Source of the DNA: Sulfuriferula plumbiphila
GTDB taxonomy: Bacteria > Pseudomonadota > Gammaproteobacteria > Burkholderiales > Sulfuriferulaceae
DNA length: 64,000 bases
Reading direction: 5' to 3'
Assembly: GCF_009938015.1 (NCBI RefSeq)
Contig: NZ_AP021884.1
Span: 3,040,585-3,104,584, forward strand
Positions 39,087 to 50,039 of the stretch are shown here, in pieces (within the stretch, counting starts at the first letter, position 1; each line of letters starts with the position of its first letter). Position numbers and translations under genes: made by a program. The notes beneath the pieces are model-generated. The model saw only the letters and a program-made list of their open reading frames with translations, had not been told where the DNA came from and did no database searches.

Positions 39087-39908
39087 TCAGCCCGCGCTGG
39101 CGAACAGCGTGTCGCGGAAATAGATCAGCAACACCACGCCGAACACAATGCGATACCAGGCAAATATTGCAAAACTGTGGCTGGAAATGTAGCGCAGCAA
39201 GGCGCGCACGGCGAAAAATGCACTGACGAAGGCGGTAGCGAAGCCAACCCCGAACACCACGAAATCGTGCACATGGAGTTCATGCCAATGTTTCGCCAGT
39301 TCGTAGAGGGTGGCGGCAAACATGGTGGGAATGGCGAGGAAAAAGGAAAATTCCGTTGCTGCCTGGCGCGACAGCCCGAAGATCATTCCGCCCATGATGG
39401 TCGCGCCCGAACGCGAAGTGCCCGGCACGATGGAAAACGCCTGGGCAAAACCCACTTTAAGTGCGTCTTTCCAGGTCATGTCATCCACATGATGAATACG
39501 CGGGCTGCGCGCGTAGCGCTCCACCGCAAAAATCACGAAGCCGCCCAGGATGAAAAACACCCCGACCCAGAACGGGTTGAACAAATGCGCCTTGATCGCC
39601 TTGATGAACAGCAGCCCGAAAATCGCTGACGGCAAAAAGGCAAGCATTATATTGGCGGCAAAGCGCTGGGAGACAGGATCGTGACCGAGCCCTCCCACTA
39701 CCTTGCCGATACGTGCCCGGAACTCCCACACCACGGCCAGAATCGCGCCCAGCTGGATAACGATTTCGAATACCTTGCCCACGTTATCGTTGAAATTCAA
39801 CAGGTCGCCGGCGATGATCAGATGTCCGGTAGACGATACCGGCAAAAACTCCGTCAGCCCTTCCACCAGCCCCATGATCAAGGCCTTGAGATATATCAGA
39901 TAGTCCAT
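39087..39908 (-). CDS. uppP: undecaprenyl-diphosphatase
   Basis: Integral membrane phosphatase (BacA type) recycling undecaprenyl diphosphate to the lipid carrier used by peptidoglycan and O-antigen synthesis. The 273-residue protein has about eight membrane helices and the signatures [19 protein letters not shown] near residue 14 and [14 protein letters not shown] near 165. Its product is the acceptor for the WbpL-like transferase encoded at 57.3 kb. It follows thiC on the same strand after 50 bases. Confidence 0.96.
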   Translation of the reverse strand: MDYLIYLKALIMGLVEGLTEFLPVSSTGHLIIAGDLLNFNDNVGKVFEIVIQLGAILAVVWEFRARIGKVVGGLGHDPVSQRFAANIMLAFLPSAIFGLLFIKAIKAHLFNPFWVGVFFILGGFVIFAVERYARSPRIHHVDDMTWKDALKVGFAQAFSIVPGTSRSGATIMGGMIFGLSRQAATEFSFFLAIPTMFAATLYELAKHWHELHVHDFVVFGVGFATAFVSAFFAVRALLRYISSHSFAIFAWYRIVFGVVLLIYFRDTLFASAG

Positions 39909-39958
39909 CGCTCCCCGCGCAAAAAAGCGTCCTTAAGGACGTGAGTCAAGTATGTGGA

Positions 39959-42001
<2,043 letters not shown>

Positions 42002-42066
42002 GAGATGTTAAATTAAAGGAATTATGGAATAATCGCAAGGGATTAGTGCATTTTGGTGTCTCGACA

Positions 42067-42720
42067 ATGAATATCGAACAAGCCCGTTTCAACATGATCG
42101 AGCAGCAGATCCGTACCTGGGATGTGCTGGATCAGGAAATCCTCAACTTGCTGTCCAAGGTCAAGCGCGAAGAATTTGTTCCGCAAACTTATCGCACCCT
42201 GGCATTTGTGGACATGGAAATCCCGCTCGGCCACAACGAACTGATGATGCAGCCCAAGCTCGAGGCGCGCATCGTGCAAGAGCTGGCCATCAAAAAAACC
42301 GACAAGATTCTCGAAGTCGGCACCGGTAGCGGCTACCTCACCGCGCTACTGGCACACCAGGGACACCATGTACACAGCGTGGACATCGTGCCGGAATTCA
42401 AAACCCAGGCCGAGGCCAAGCTCAGGGCGCATGGTTTTGCCAACGCTTCGCTGGAGGTGGGCGACGCTGCGCGCGGCTGGCCGCGTCATGGTCCCTATGA
42501 TGTGATCGTACTCACCGGCTCCACCCCGATATTGCCGGAAGCCTTCGTGCATGACCTCAAGCCCGGCGGACGGCTGTTCGCCATTGTCGGCGATGCGCCT
42601 GCGATGCAGGCCCAGCTCGTCACCTGTGTGGCCGAAGGCGCATACAACACGGTGACGCTGTTTGAAACCAACATCAAGCCGCTCGTCAACGCGCTGCAAC
42701 CCGAACGCTTCGTATTTTAA
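42067..42720 (+). CDS. protein-L-isoaspartate O-methyltransferase family protein
   Basis: A 217-residue SAM-dependent methyltransferase of the PIMT fold, from ATG 42067. Motifs are FNMIEQQIRTWDVLD at the N-terminus, REEFVPQTYRTLAFVDMEIPL, motif I ILEVGTGSGYLTALLA and LKPGGRLFAIVG. It lacks the usual PIMT active-site block (the position is GHNELMMQPK), as in the shorter PIMT-like proteins found next to tolC in betaproteobacteria, so repair activity is uncertain. A rhodanese gene follows after 8 bases and tolC after that. Confidence 0.88.
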   Translation: MNIEQARFNMIEQQIRTWDVLDQEILNLLSKVKREEFVPQTYRTLAFVDMEIPLGHNELMMQPKLEARIVQELAIKKTDKILEVGTGSGYLTALLAHQGHHVHSVDIVPEFKTQAEAKLRAHGFANASLEVGDAARGWPRHGPYDVIVLTGSTPILPEAFVHDLKPGGRLFAIVGDAPAMQAQLVTCVAEGAYNTVTLFETNIKPLVNALQPERFVF

Positions 42721-42728
42721 CCACCCCA

Positions 42729-43052
42729 ATGCAGCAGATCGGCGCGCGCGCACTCCAGCAGTGGTTGCAGGATGCAGACCGCGCCAGCCCGCTTTTGCTG
42801 GACGTGCGCGAGCCCTGGGAATATGAGTATTGCCATATCGTCAATGCCCGGCTGGTGCCGATGCACAGCGTGCCCGGCAAACTCGATACGCTCGACCAAC
42901 ACGCGCAAATCGTGGTGATCTGCCATCACGGCATGCGCAGTATGCAAGTGGCGCGTTTCCTCGAGCACGCCGGGTTTGATCGGATCTACAATCTGCAGGG
43001 TGGCGTGGACAGCTGGGCGCAGCTGGTGGACACCAGCATGCCCACCTACTGA
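42729..43052 (+). CDS. rhodanese-like domain protein
   Basis: A 107-residue single-domain rhodanese. The signatures are LLLDVREPWEYEYCHI, MHSVPGKLD and the active-site loop ICHHGMRSMQVARFL, in which the cysteine would carry a persulfide. A GFDRIYNLQGGVDSW ending is typical. Probably a sulfur-transfer protein; the substrate is unknown. Located between the PIMT-like gene and tolC, an order I recall in related genomes. Confidence 0.92.
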   Translation: MQQIGARALQQWLQDADRASPLLLDVREPWEYEYCHIVNARLVPMHSVPGKLDTLDQHAQIVVICHHGMRSMQVARFLEHAGFDRIYNLQGGVDSWAQLVDTSMPTY

Positions 43053-43083
43053 AACCCATCGGCGCCTATTTCGGGATGCCTTG

Positions 43084-44388
43084 ATGAAACGACTGTCTCT
43101 TGCCCTCATGGGTATCGGATTTATCCACCTGGCGCTCGCCGCCGATCTCTCCGACATTTATCATCAGGCGCAACGCAACGACGCAGCCTACGCTTCTGCC
43201 CGCGCGGCCTATCGCGCCGGCGTGGAAAAACTGCCGCAGGGCCGTGCCGGCTTGCTGCCACAGGCCAGCCTCAACGCCAGCGTGCTCAATAACAACACCA
43301 GCTCATCGGTGTTCGGAGACAGAAGTTACACCTCAAGGGGCGTCGGTATCACCGTCATCCAGCCCATCTACCGCAAGCAGAACTGGGAACACTACGAACA
43401 GGCCAAACAACAAGTCAGCGTAGCCGAGGCGCAGCTCGCCAGTGCCGCGCAGGACCTGATCCTGCGCACCGCGCAGGCGTATTTTGATGTATTGCAAAGT
43501 CAGGACAACCTCAACTTCGTGCGCGCCCAGAAGGCCGCCATCGGCGAACAACTGGCACAAGCCAGGCGCAATTTTGAAGTCGGCACCGCCACTATTACCG
43601 ACAGCAACGAAGCGCAGGCGCGGTCCGATCTCGCCAGCGCCCAGGAAATCGCCGCCCTCAACGACCTGCAAATCAAACAGCGCGCACTGCAACGCATCAT
43701 CGGCAAACTGCCACCCAGGCTCGACGTGCTGGGGGACAAGCTACAACTGGCGCCGCCCAATCCAGCCAGCATCGACGCGTGGATCGCTCGCGCCGAGCAG
43801 GACAGCCCGGCGCTCAAGGCGCAGCGTGCCGGCTACGAGATCGCCCAGCGCGAGGTCGAGCGTAACCGCGCCGGACACTACCCGACCCTGGATGCGGTGG
43901 CCAGCTACTCGGACAACCGCAACCAGAATTTTGGCGGGTTTCAGGTCAACACCAAAAACGCCGTGATCGGGGTAGAGCTCAACTTGCCGTTGTATCAGGG
44001 CGGCCTGGTCGGTTCGCGCGTGCGTGAAGCCGTGGCCAACCAGGACAAGGCACGCGAAGACCTCGAAGACGCGCGGCGCCAGGTCGACCTCAATACCAGC
44101 CAGGCCTACCTCGGCGTAACCAGCGGCGAAGCCCAGGTCAAGGCACTGGAACAGGCACTGTTATCCAGCCAGACTTCACTCGATTCCACCAGGCTCGGCC
44201 TCGAGGTCGGCGTGCGCACCACGGTGGATGTACTCAATGCACAACAACAGATGTATTCCGCCAAACGTGATCTGGCCGCTGCGCGTTACAACTACATTCT
44301 TTCCAGCCTGCGCCTGAAAGCCGCAGCCGGGACACTGAGCGAAACCGACCTCGGCGAAGTGGACAAATGGCTGGTGAGCAGCGAATAG
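43084..44388 (+). CDS. tolC: TolC family outer-membrane channel protein
   Basis: Outer-membrane efflux duct of 434 residues, from ATG 43084. It has a signal peptide (SLALMGIGFIHLALA, cleaved near ADL), then the TolC double repeat of long helices and strands: DLSDIYHQAQRNDAAY, AQAYFDVLQSQDNL, VGTATITDSNEAQAR, LNLPLYQGGLVGSRV and LGLEVGVRTTVDVLNAQQ. It serves type I secretion and RND or MacAB efflux; no dedicated partner is adjacent, which is usual for the general TolC. Confidence 0.94.
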   Translation: MKRLSLALMGIGFIHLALAADLSDIYHQAQRNDAAYASARAAYRAGVEKLPQGRAGLLPQASLNASVLNNNTSSSVFGDRSYTSRGVGITVIQPIYRKQNWEHYEQAKQQVSVAEAQLASAAQDLILRTAQAYFDVLQSQDNLNFVRAQKAAIGEQLAQARRNFEVGTATITDSNEAQARSDLASAQEIAALNDLQIKQRALQRIIGKLPPRLDVLGDKLQLAPPNPASIDAWIARAEQDSPALKAQRAGYEIAQREVERNRAGHYPTLDAVASYSDNRNQNFGGFQVNTKNAVIGVELNLPLYQGGLVGSRVREAVANQDKAREDLEDARRQVDLNTSQAYLGVTSGEAQVKALEQALLSSQTSLDSTRLGLEVGVRTTVDVLNAQQQMYSAKRDLAAARYNYILSSLRLKAAAGTLSETDLGEVDKWLVSSE

Positions 44389-44410
44389 GTTGTTTAACGG
44401 CACTAACCAC

Positions 44411-44508
44411 GGGGGAGAACAAGAAGGCAAAAGGCAAAATTTAAAATCTCTCCCTGGGCTTGATTTTGCCTTTTGCCTTTTGCCTTTTGCCTTTTGCCTT
44501 GTTCCCCC
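44411..44508. repeat. TTTTGCC heptamer array in a large inverted repeat
   Basis: Five perfect copies of TTTTGCC at 44464-44498, facing an inverted partial copy at 44426-44440 (GGCAAAAGGCAAAAT). The 15-bp stem and 22-base loop could form a hairpin, with outer arms GGGGGAGAACAAG and CTTGTTCCCCC also nearly complementary. It lies between the converging tolC and waaA genes, so it may end transcription. The copy number of such a heptamer array is likely to vary. Confidence 0.8.
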
Positions 44509-44521
44509 GCTGCCGTCCTCC

Positions 44522-45793
44522 TTACTCAGGTTTCAAATACACCTCGAGCGTCTGCATCAGGCGCTGTACCGTGCCGCGATGGGCGTGGCTAAACGCCAGC
44601 GCCGCTTCCGACATCTGGCGGCGGCGTAATGGGGCATCCAGCAAGCCCTTCAGTTCCCGCGCCAGACCGGCAACATCCGCCACCCGCTGTGCCGCGCCAC
44701 ACGCGACTGCCTGGCGCGCGACATCGGCAAAATTCCAGGTGTGCGGGCCAATCAACACCGGGCAGCCCACGGCAGCGGCTTCAATCAGGTTTTGTCCGCC
44801 GAATGGCAGCAGGCTGCCCCCCACAAACGCCACATCGGCGGCGCGATAATAGGCAAACAACTCACCCATGCTGTCGCCCAGCAGCACCGCTGTCTGCGCC
44901 GCCACGGGCTGGCCCGCGCTGCGCCGCTGATAGATCGTGCCGCGCTGTTCCAGCAGCGCAGCCACCTCGTCAAAACGCTGCGGATGGCGCGGCACAATCA
45001 GCGTGAGCAGATCGGGCAGCGCGACCCGCTCCAGCGCATCCAGCACCAGCGCCTCCTCGCCTTCGCGCGTACTGGCCGCCACGAATACGGGCCGACCTTT
45101 GCCCAGTTGCGCGCGCAGCCGCACCCCGGCCTGGATTTGCGCGGGCGGCGGCGCGCAATCAAATTTCAGGTTGCCCGCCACCTCGACATGCGGTGCGCCC
45201 AGCTGGCTCAGGCGATCCGCATCGGCGCGCGTTTGTGCCACCACGGCCGCCAGCTTGCCCAGGCTGCTACGCACCAGCGCGCCGAGCCAGCCATAGCGCC
45301 GTGCCGAGCGCGCCGACAGGCGTGCGTTCACCAGCAGCACTGGCGTGCTGCCTGCGTGACAGGCATCGATCAGGTTCGGCCAGATTTCAGTTTCCATCAG
45401 CAAGCCTATCGCCGGCCGGAAATGCCGCACGAAGCGCCGCACAGCGAAACGGTAGTCGTAGGGCAGATACGCCCGCAACACCCGCTCGCCAAACAGCGAC
45501 TCGCTGGTCGCGCGCCCGGTGGGCGTGGTATGCGTCAGCAAAATCCGATACCCGGGATAACGCGCCAGCAACGCCTGCACCAGCGGCACCGCGGCACGCG
45601 TCTCCCCCACCGACACGGCGTGCAGCCAGATCACCGGTTGCGCTGGGCGGTCCGGATAAAACCCGAAGCGCTCGCCCCAGTGCCGCAGGTAGGCAGGCTG
45701 GCGACGCGCGCGCCAGAGCAGGTGCAGCATCGTGTAAGGGAATGCCACGAACAGCAGCAAGGCGTAGGCATGACGGGAAAAAAACAGTTTCAT
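44522..45793 (-). CDS. waaA: Kdo transferase (3-deoxy-D-manno-octulosonic acid transferase)
   Basis: GT30 glycosyltransferase adding Kdo to lipid IVA in lipopolysaccharide core synthesis. The 423-residue protein begins with a membrane anchor (FSRHAYALLLFVAFPYTML), then WLHAVSVGETRAAVPLVQAL, METEIWPNLIDAC, GNLKFDCAPP, VAASTREGEE, VPRHPQRFDEV and FVGGSLLPFGGQNLIEAAAVGCPVL. All standard WaaA blocks are present. It converges with tolC and is divergent from the next epimerase. Confidence 0.96.
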   Translation of the reverse strand: MKLFFSRHAYALLLFVAFPYTMLHLLWRARRQPAYLRHWGERFGFYPDRPAQPVIWLHAVSVGETRAAVPLVQALLARYPGYRILLTHTTPTGRATSESLFGERVLRAYLPYDYRFAVRRFVRHFRPAIGLLMETEIWPNLIDACHAGSTPVLLVNARLSARSARRYGWLGALVRSSLGKLAAVVAQTRADADRLSQLGAPHVEVAGNLKFDCAPPPAQIQAGVRLRAQLGKGRPVFVAASTREGEEALVLDALERVALPDLLTLIVPRHPQRFDEVAALLEQRGTIYQRRSAGQPVAAQTAVLLGDSMGELFAYYRAADVAFVGGSLLPFGGQNLIEAAAVGCPVLIGPHTWNFADVARQAVACGAAQRVADVAGLARELKGLLDAPLRRRQMSEAALAFSHAHRGTVQRLMQTLEVYLKPE

Positions 45794-45864
45794 GGGGGCA
45801 TTCTAACAGCGCCTGAAAGCCCAAACGAACATGCTAGAATTTGCCCAACAATTCAGGAGACACC

Positions 45865-46878
45865 ATGAAAATTCTGCTCACCGGCGCAGCTGGTTTCATC
45901 GGAATGCACACCGCCCTGCGGCTTCTGGCGCGTGGCGATGTAGTTGTCGGTGTGGACAACCTCAACGATTACTACGACGTCAAGCTCAAACGCGCACGTC
46001 TGGCGCAACTCACAGCGCATGGCAACTTCCGTTTCATCCAGCTCGACATTGCCGACCGGGCCACCATGGAAACCCTGTTCACCACAGAGAAATTCCAGCG
46101 CGTCATCAACCTCGCCGCCCAGCCCGGCGTGCGCTACTCGCTGAAAAACCCGCACGCCTATATCCAGTCCAACATCGTCGGCCTGACCAACATCCTCGAA
46201 GGCTGCCGCCACAACCAGGTCGAGCACCTGGTCTACGCCAGTAGCTCCAGCGTGTACGGCGCCAATACGCACATGCCGTTTTCCGTGCACGCCAACGTCG
46301 ACCACCCGGTCAGCCTGTACGCGGCCACCAAAAAAGCCGGCGAGCTGATGGCGCACAGCTACAGCCACCTGTACAAGCTGCCCACCACCGGCCTGCGTTT
46401 TTTCACCGTGTACGGTCCATGGGGACGCCCGGACATGTCGCCCTCGCTATTCGCCGGCGCCATCCTGCGCGGCGAACCGATCGACGTGTTCAACCAGGGA
46501 AAAATGCAGCGCGACTTCACCTATATCGACGACATCGTCGAAGGCGTGGTGCGCATCCTCGACCGCGTCGCCACGCCTGCTCCCCAATTCGATACCAGCG
46601 CGCCGGACCCCGGCACCAGCTACGCCCCTTACCGCGTCTACAATATCGGCAACCACGCGCCGGTGGAACTGATGACTTTCATTGAAACCATCGAACGCGC
46701 AGCGGGCAGGCCGGCCGTGAAAAACTTCCTGCCGATGCAAGCGGGCGACGTGGTGGCTACGTATGCCGATGTGGCCGACCTCAAACGTGACGTGGGGTTT
46801 GAGCCGAAGACGCCGCTCGCCGAGGGGATAGAGAAATTCGTGGCGTGGTATCGCAGCTATTATCATCAGGCCGGGTGA
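45865..46878 (+). CDS. UDP-glucuronate 4-epimerase-like NAD-dependent epimerase
   Basis: Extended short-chain dehydrogenase of 337 residues that probably interconverts UDP-glucuronate and UDP-galacturonate. It shows the Rossmann motif [34 protein letters not shown] (typical of the LspL/CapI group), [16 protein letters not shown], and the YxxxK in [11 protein letters not shown]. Start ATG 45865 follows TCAGGAGACACC. It opens the polysaccharide region, divergent from waaA. Confidence 0.93.
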   Translation: MKILLTGAAGFIGMHTALRLLARGDVVVGVDNLNDYYDVKLKRARLAQLTAHGNFRFIQLDIADRATMETLFTTEKFQRVINLAAQPGVRYSLKNPHAYIQSNIVGLTNILEGCRHNQVEHLVYASSSSVYGANTHMPFSVHANVDHPVSLYAATKKAGELMAHSYSHLYKLPTTGLRFFTVYGPWGRPDMSPSLFAGAILRGEPIDVFNQGKMQRDFTYIDDIVEGVVRILDRVATPAPQFDTSAPDPGTSYAPYRVYNIGNHAPVELMTFIETIERAAGRPAVKNFLPMQAGDVVATYADVADLKRDVGFEPKTPLAEGIEKFVAWYRSYYHQAG

Positions 46879-46933
46879 TGCCCACCCCAACCAACAAGCG
46901 GCGCCCAACCAGCTGGCCACAATGGAGTGCGAC

Positions 46934-47521
46934 ATGAAACACGCGATTGTTCTGCAACTCAGCGAGCAGGAATATCTCGAAACCGAACGCGCCAGCCAGG
47001 TCAGGCATGAATATGTCGCTGGTGAAATCTTCGCCATGGCCGGTGGCAGCAAGGCGCACAACACGATCTCTCTGAACATGGCGGTATTGCTGCGCAACAA
47101 ACTGCGCGATAGCGGCTGCCAGACCTTCATCGCCGACATGAAAGTCCGCATCGCCACGCAGGCCCGCCACTACTATCCCGATGTCGCCGTTACCTGCGCA
47201 CCGGGCGACCTCGCCAGCGACAGCCCCAGGGATTACATCGAATCCACGGTGCTGCTGGTTGAAGTGCTCTCCCCCGCCACCGAAGCCATCGACCGCCGCG
47301 AAAAAATGCTCGCCTACCGCCACATCGCCAGCCTGCGGGAATACGTGCTGATCGACCAGGAACGGCGCTGGGTAGAGGTTTACCGCCGCAATGAAGCTGG
47401 CTGGAGCGCCGACATTTTCGCGCCAGACGATGAAATCACACTGGAATCAGCGGATATGCAAATCAGCATGGATGACCTGTACGCAGGCAGCGGCGTGGCG
47501 TGGCCTGAACCCCAGTCATGA
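46934..47521 (+). CDS. Uma2 family endonuclease, first copy
   Basis: A 195-residue member of the Uma2/DUF820 family, PD-(D/E)xK nuclease fold. Motifs are LSEQEYLETERASQVRHEYV, IFAMAGGSKAHNTISLNM, ADMKVRI, YYPDVAV and LLVEVLSPATEAIDRREK, with the acidic and lysine residues expected. Start ATG 46934 follows AATGGAG; an ATG four codons upstream is possible. Biological role is unknown; many members accompany mobile or accessory regions. A paralog lies at 56716. Confidence 0.85.
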   Translation: MKHAIVLQLSEQEYLETERASQVRHEYVAGEIFAMAGGSKAHNTISLNMAVLLRNKLRDSGCQTFIADMKVRIATQARHYYPDVAVTCAPGDLASDSPRDYIESTVLLVEVLSPATEAIDRREKMLAYRHIASLREYVLIDQERRWVEVYRRNEAGWSADIFAPDDEITLESADMQISMDDLYAGSGVAWPEPQS

Positions 47522-47589
47522 GTGGAGGCTGATACAATGCGCTCCTGCGTGTCCCCGTTATTCCTGATTGATCGGACGCACCTGCCAAG

Positions 47590-47889
47590 ATGAGACTCAC
47601 CGACACCCAGAGCGCCACCATCCGCGAAGAAGTGCAACGGCACTTCGGTGACAGCGCGCGCGTCCTGCTGTTTGGCTCGCGTGTGCGTGACGACGCGCTG
47701 GGCGGCGATATCGACCTCTACGTTGAAGCCGAAGGCAGCGCCGAACAGGCATTAACGCGCGAGCTCCAGCTCTACGCCGCACTCCAGCGCCGACTGGGCG
47801 AGCAGCGCATCGACATCGTCGTCCATCGGCGCGGCACATCCCTACGCACCATCGACGAAGAAGCACGCAGAACCGGGGTACCGTTGTGA
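47590..47889 (+). CDS. MNT-type nucleotidyltransferase antitoxin
   Basis: A 99-residue minimal nucleotidyltransferase. The motif LLFGSRVRDDALGGDIDLYVE has the GSx(n)DxD signature, and a third acidic residue is in RIDIVVHRR. In MntA/HepT systems such proteins adenylylate a tyrosine on the HEPN toxin and so neutralise it. The gene overlaps the following HEPN gene by four bases (GTGA), giving the standard pair. Confidence 0.9.
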   Translation: MRLTDTQSATIREEVQRHFGDSARVLLFGSRVRDDALGGDIDLYVEAEGSAEQALTRELQLYAALQRRLGEQRIDIVVHRRGTSLRTIDEEARRTGVPL

Positions 47890-48377
47890 CTGAAACCATC
47901 AATCGTCTGTGGCAGATACTGCGCGTGGTCGAAAAAGAAGCGCACTCCCTGCAGGCAGTCATGCAACGACGCTTCCCTGGGCACGGTGCAATATCGCCTG
48001 CATGGCTGGAAGGACAGCTTGCCACACCGGAAGGCATAGACCGCCTGGAATCTTTCGTCGGCAAGTTTTCCCGCATGCAAGACACGCTCGTCGATAAGTT
48101 ACTGCCGCATTTTCTGCTGGCCGTAGGCGAAGAACCAGGCACTGCCCTGGACAACCTGCGCCGCGCAGAACGGCTGGGCATAGTCAGTGACCCAGACCAG
48201 TGGCTGGCCATGCGCCGACTGCGCAACCATCTCGTTCACGAATATGTCGATGACTTGGCGCAACTGGCTGCCGCGCCGGCAAAGGCGCGCGAAACGGCCG
48301 GTGAGTTATACAAGACCTTTCACGGCATAAAGGCCTATGCCGGGAAAAATCTGCCGCCGGTGGATAAAACACAATGA
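47886..48377 (+). CDS. HEPN-domain toxin, HepT-like
   Basis: A 163-residue helical protein with the HEPN ribonuclease motif RNHLVHEY: Arg113, His118 and Tyr120 fit RX4HXY, where Tyr is the residue adenylylated by MntA in type VII toxin-antitoxin systems. GTG start at 47886, overlapping the MNT gene. It lies just before the O-antigen genes. Both partners look intact. Confidence 0.87.
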   Translation: MTETINRLWQILRVVEKEAHSLQAVMQRRFPGHGAISPAWLEGQLATPEGIDRLESFVGKFSRMQDTLVDKLLPHFLLAVGEEPGTALDNLRRAERLGIVSDPDQWLAMRRLRNHLVHEYVDDLAQLAAAPAKARETAGELYKTFHGIKAYAGKNLPPVDKTQ

Positions 48378-48411
48378 ATTCCGCTGAACCGTTCCCACCC
48401 ACCGAGAAGCG

Positions 48412-48477
48412 GTGCCTGACCCAATTTTATGCGTGCAACACATGACAAATAAATTCGAGTCTGACCCCATTTTACGC
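48412..48477. repeat. direct repeat of a TGACCC(C)ATTTTA motif
   Basis: GTGCCTGACCCAATTTTATG at 48412-48431 and GAGTCTGACCCCATTTTACG at 48457-48476 are direct repeats. Similar GGGTCAGACTC sequences recur, as I recall, at edges of REP-associated (Y1) transposase genes and between genes in proteobacteria. No transposase is present here. Confidence 0.5.
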
Positions 48478-48481
48478 AAGA

Positions 48482-50017
48482 ATGTCAAAGTCAAGCATTG
48501 AAAAAATCCGGCCCGCTACGGGTGAGAATTTATTGTCGCGTAAGGCGCTTGTTAAAAATTCGCTAATCAATCTCGCCGGTTTTGCCCTCCCGCTAACTGT
48601 CGGGCTGATAACGATACCGCTGATTGTGCGTGGTTTTGGCGTTGAACGGTTTGGCTTGCTTACCTTGGCGTGGGCGGTCATTGGCTACTTCAGCCTGTTT
48701 GACCTGGGGATTGGCCGGGCAATTACGCAGTTGATAGCCGAGCGCCTGGATAAGTCCCCCGCAGAAGATGTGGCCCGACTGGCGTGGACGGGTTTGTTGA
48801 TGATGGCGGTTTTTGCGTTGATTGGGGCCATCTTCACCGCTAGCCTGACTCCGTGGTTTGTTTCCTCCGTGCTCAATATGCCCGAGGCGCTGAGAGAAGA
48901 AGCCATATGGGCCTTCATCATGCTTGCGGCGGCAATACCCGCAGTCGTTTTGAGCGCCGGTTTTGCCGGGGTGCTTGCTGCGATACAGCGCTTTGATCTG
49001 ATCAACGCCCTGCGGATTCCGATGGGCATGATGATCTTTCTGGTCCCCCTCGCCATTCTGCCCTACTCGAAAAGCATGGCGTATGTTTGCGCGGGTTTGA
49101 TGGTTATCCGATTCCTCTTTCTAGTTTTGCATGCGGTGGTATGTTTCTACGCTTTTCCGTCATTGCGGGCTCACGTGGGCATAGAACGCTCGGAAATCAG
49201 GAGGCTGTTGAATTTTGGCGGCTGGATGACGGTGACCAATGTTATCGGACCGTTCATGGTGTATATGGATCGCTTCGTAATCGGCGCGGCGTTGTCCATT
49301 TCAGCCGTTGCCTATTATGTGACGCCCTATGAAATGGTCACCCGGCTTTGGGCCATACCGGCTGCGATAGTGACAGTCCTTTTTCCTGCTTTTGCTGCTT
49401 CAAAGAACAATGGCTCAAGCCATGCGGCCGCACTTTATTCGATGGGCGGACGGGCCATTCTGGTGATTTTGGCGCCTATCGTGCTGGTGTTGGTGGTTTT
49501 TGCGAAAGAGGGGCTGAACGTCTGGCTGGGTAGCGATTTTTCGCAAAAGAGCGCCGCTGTCTTACAATGGCTCGCCATGGGCGTTTATCTCAACAGCTAT
49601 GCCCAAGTGCCGTTTGCGTTCATTCAGGGAATCGGGCGGGCGGATATTACTGCCAAACTTCACCTTCTGGAGTTGCCCATTTATATAGCCCTGATGTTCT
49701 GGTTGCTGAACACACACGGCATTATCGGCGTGGCGATCGCCTGGCTGCTGCGGATCGCCGTGGACGCTGTGCTACTGACCCTGGTGGCGCATTGGCTGTC
49801 CAAGGATATGGCTGCAGCCAGCAGGCAGATATTCCCTATGCTTGCAACCCTGTTAGTCCTGTTCGCCGCCGGAATGATGCTGGATGAAACAGTCGGGAAA
49901 CTGTTTTTTACAGGCGCCGCCTTTCTTGCCCTCATCTTGGTGGTCTATTTTTTTGCTGTCACGCCAGAAGAGAAGAATGCAATCCGGAAATCAGCCCAGC
50001 GCTTTCTTCGAACCTGA
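48482..50017 (+). CDS. Wzx-like oligosaccharide flippase
   Basis: Integral membrane protein of 511 residues with about 12-14 helices, MATE/MOP superfamily, moving lipid-linked O-units across the inner membrane. Typical segments are SLINLAGFALPLTVGLITIPLIVRG at the N-terminus, ERFGLLTLAWAVIGYFSLFDLGIGRA, and a polar GGWMTVTNVIGPF halfway. The codon use is visibly more AT-rich than the core genes upstream. It starts a run of polysaccharide genes. Start ATG 48482 has only a weak ribosome site. Confidence 0.9.
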   Translation: MSKSSIEKIRPATGENLLSRKALVKNSLINLAGFALPLTVGLITIPLIVRGFGVERFGLLTLAWAVIGYFSLFDLGIGRAITQLIAERLDKSPAEDVARLAWTGLLMMAVFALIGAIFTASLTPWFVSSVLNMPEALREEAIWAFIMLAAAIPAVVLSAGFAGVLAAIQRFDLINALRIPMGMMIFLVPLAILPYSKSMAYVCAGLMVIRFLFLVLHAVVCFYAFPSLRAHVGIERSEIRRLLNFGGWMTVTNVIGPFMVYMDRFVIGAALSISAVAYYVTPYEMVTRLWAIPAAIVTVLFPAFAASKNNGSSHAAALYSMGGRAILVILAPIVLVLVVFAKEGLNVWLGSDFSQKSAAVLQWLAMGVYLNSYAQVPFAFIQGIGRADITAKLHLLELPIYIALMFWLLNTHGIIGVAIAWLLRIAVDAVLLTLVAHWLSKDMAAASRQIFPMLATLLVLFAAGMMLDETVGKLFFTGAAFLALILVVYFFAVTPEEKNAIRKSAQRFLRT

Positions 50018-50039
50018 GTTTTCCACTGCCCCCTGAATC

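Noticed and set aside
44464-44498. Possible CRISPR array
   Set aside because: Repeat unit is only 7 bases with no spacers; it is a simple tandem heptamer array.
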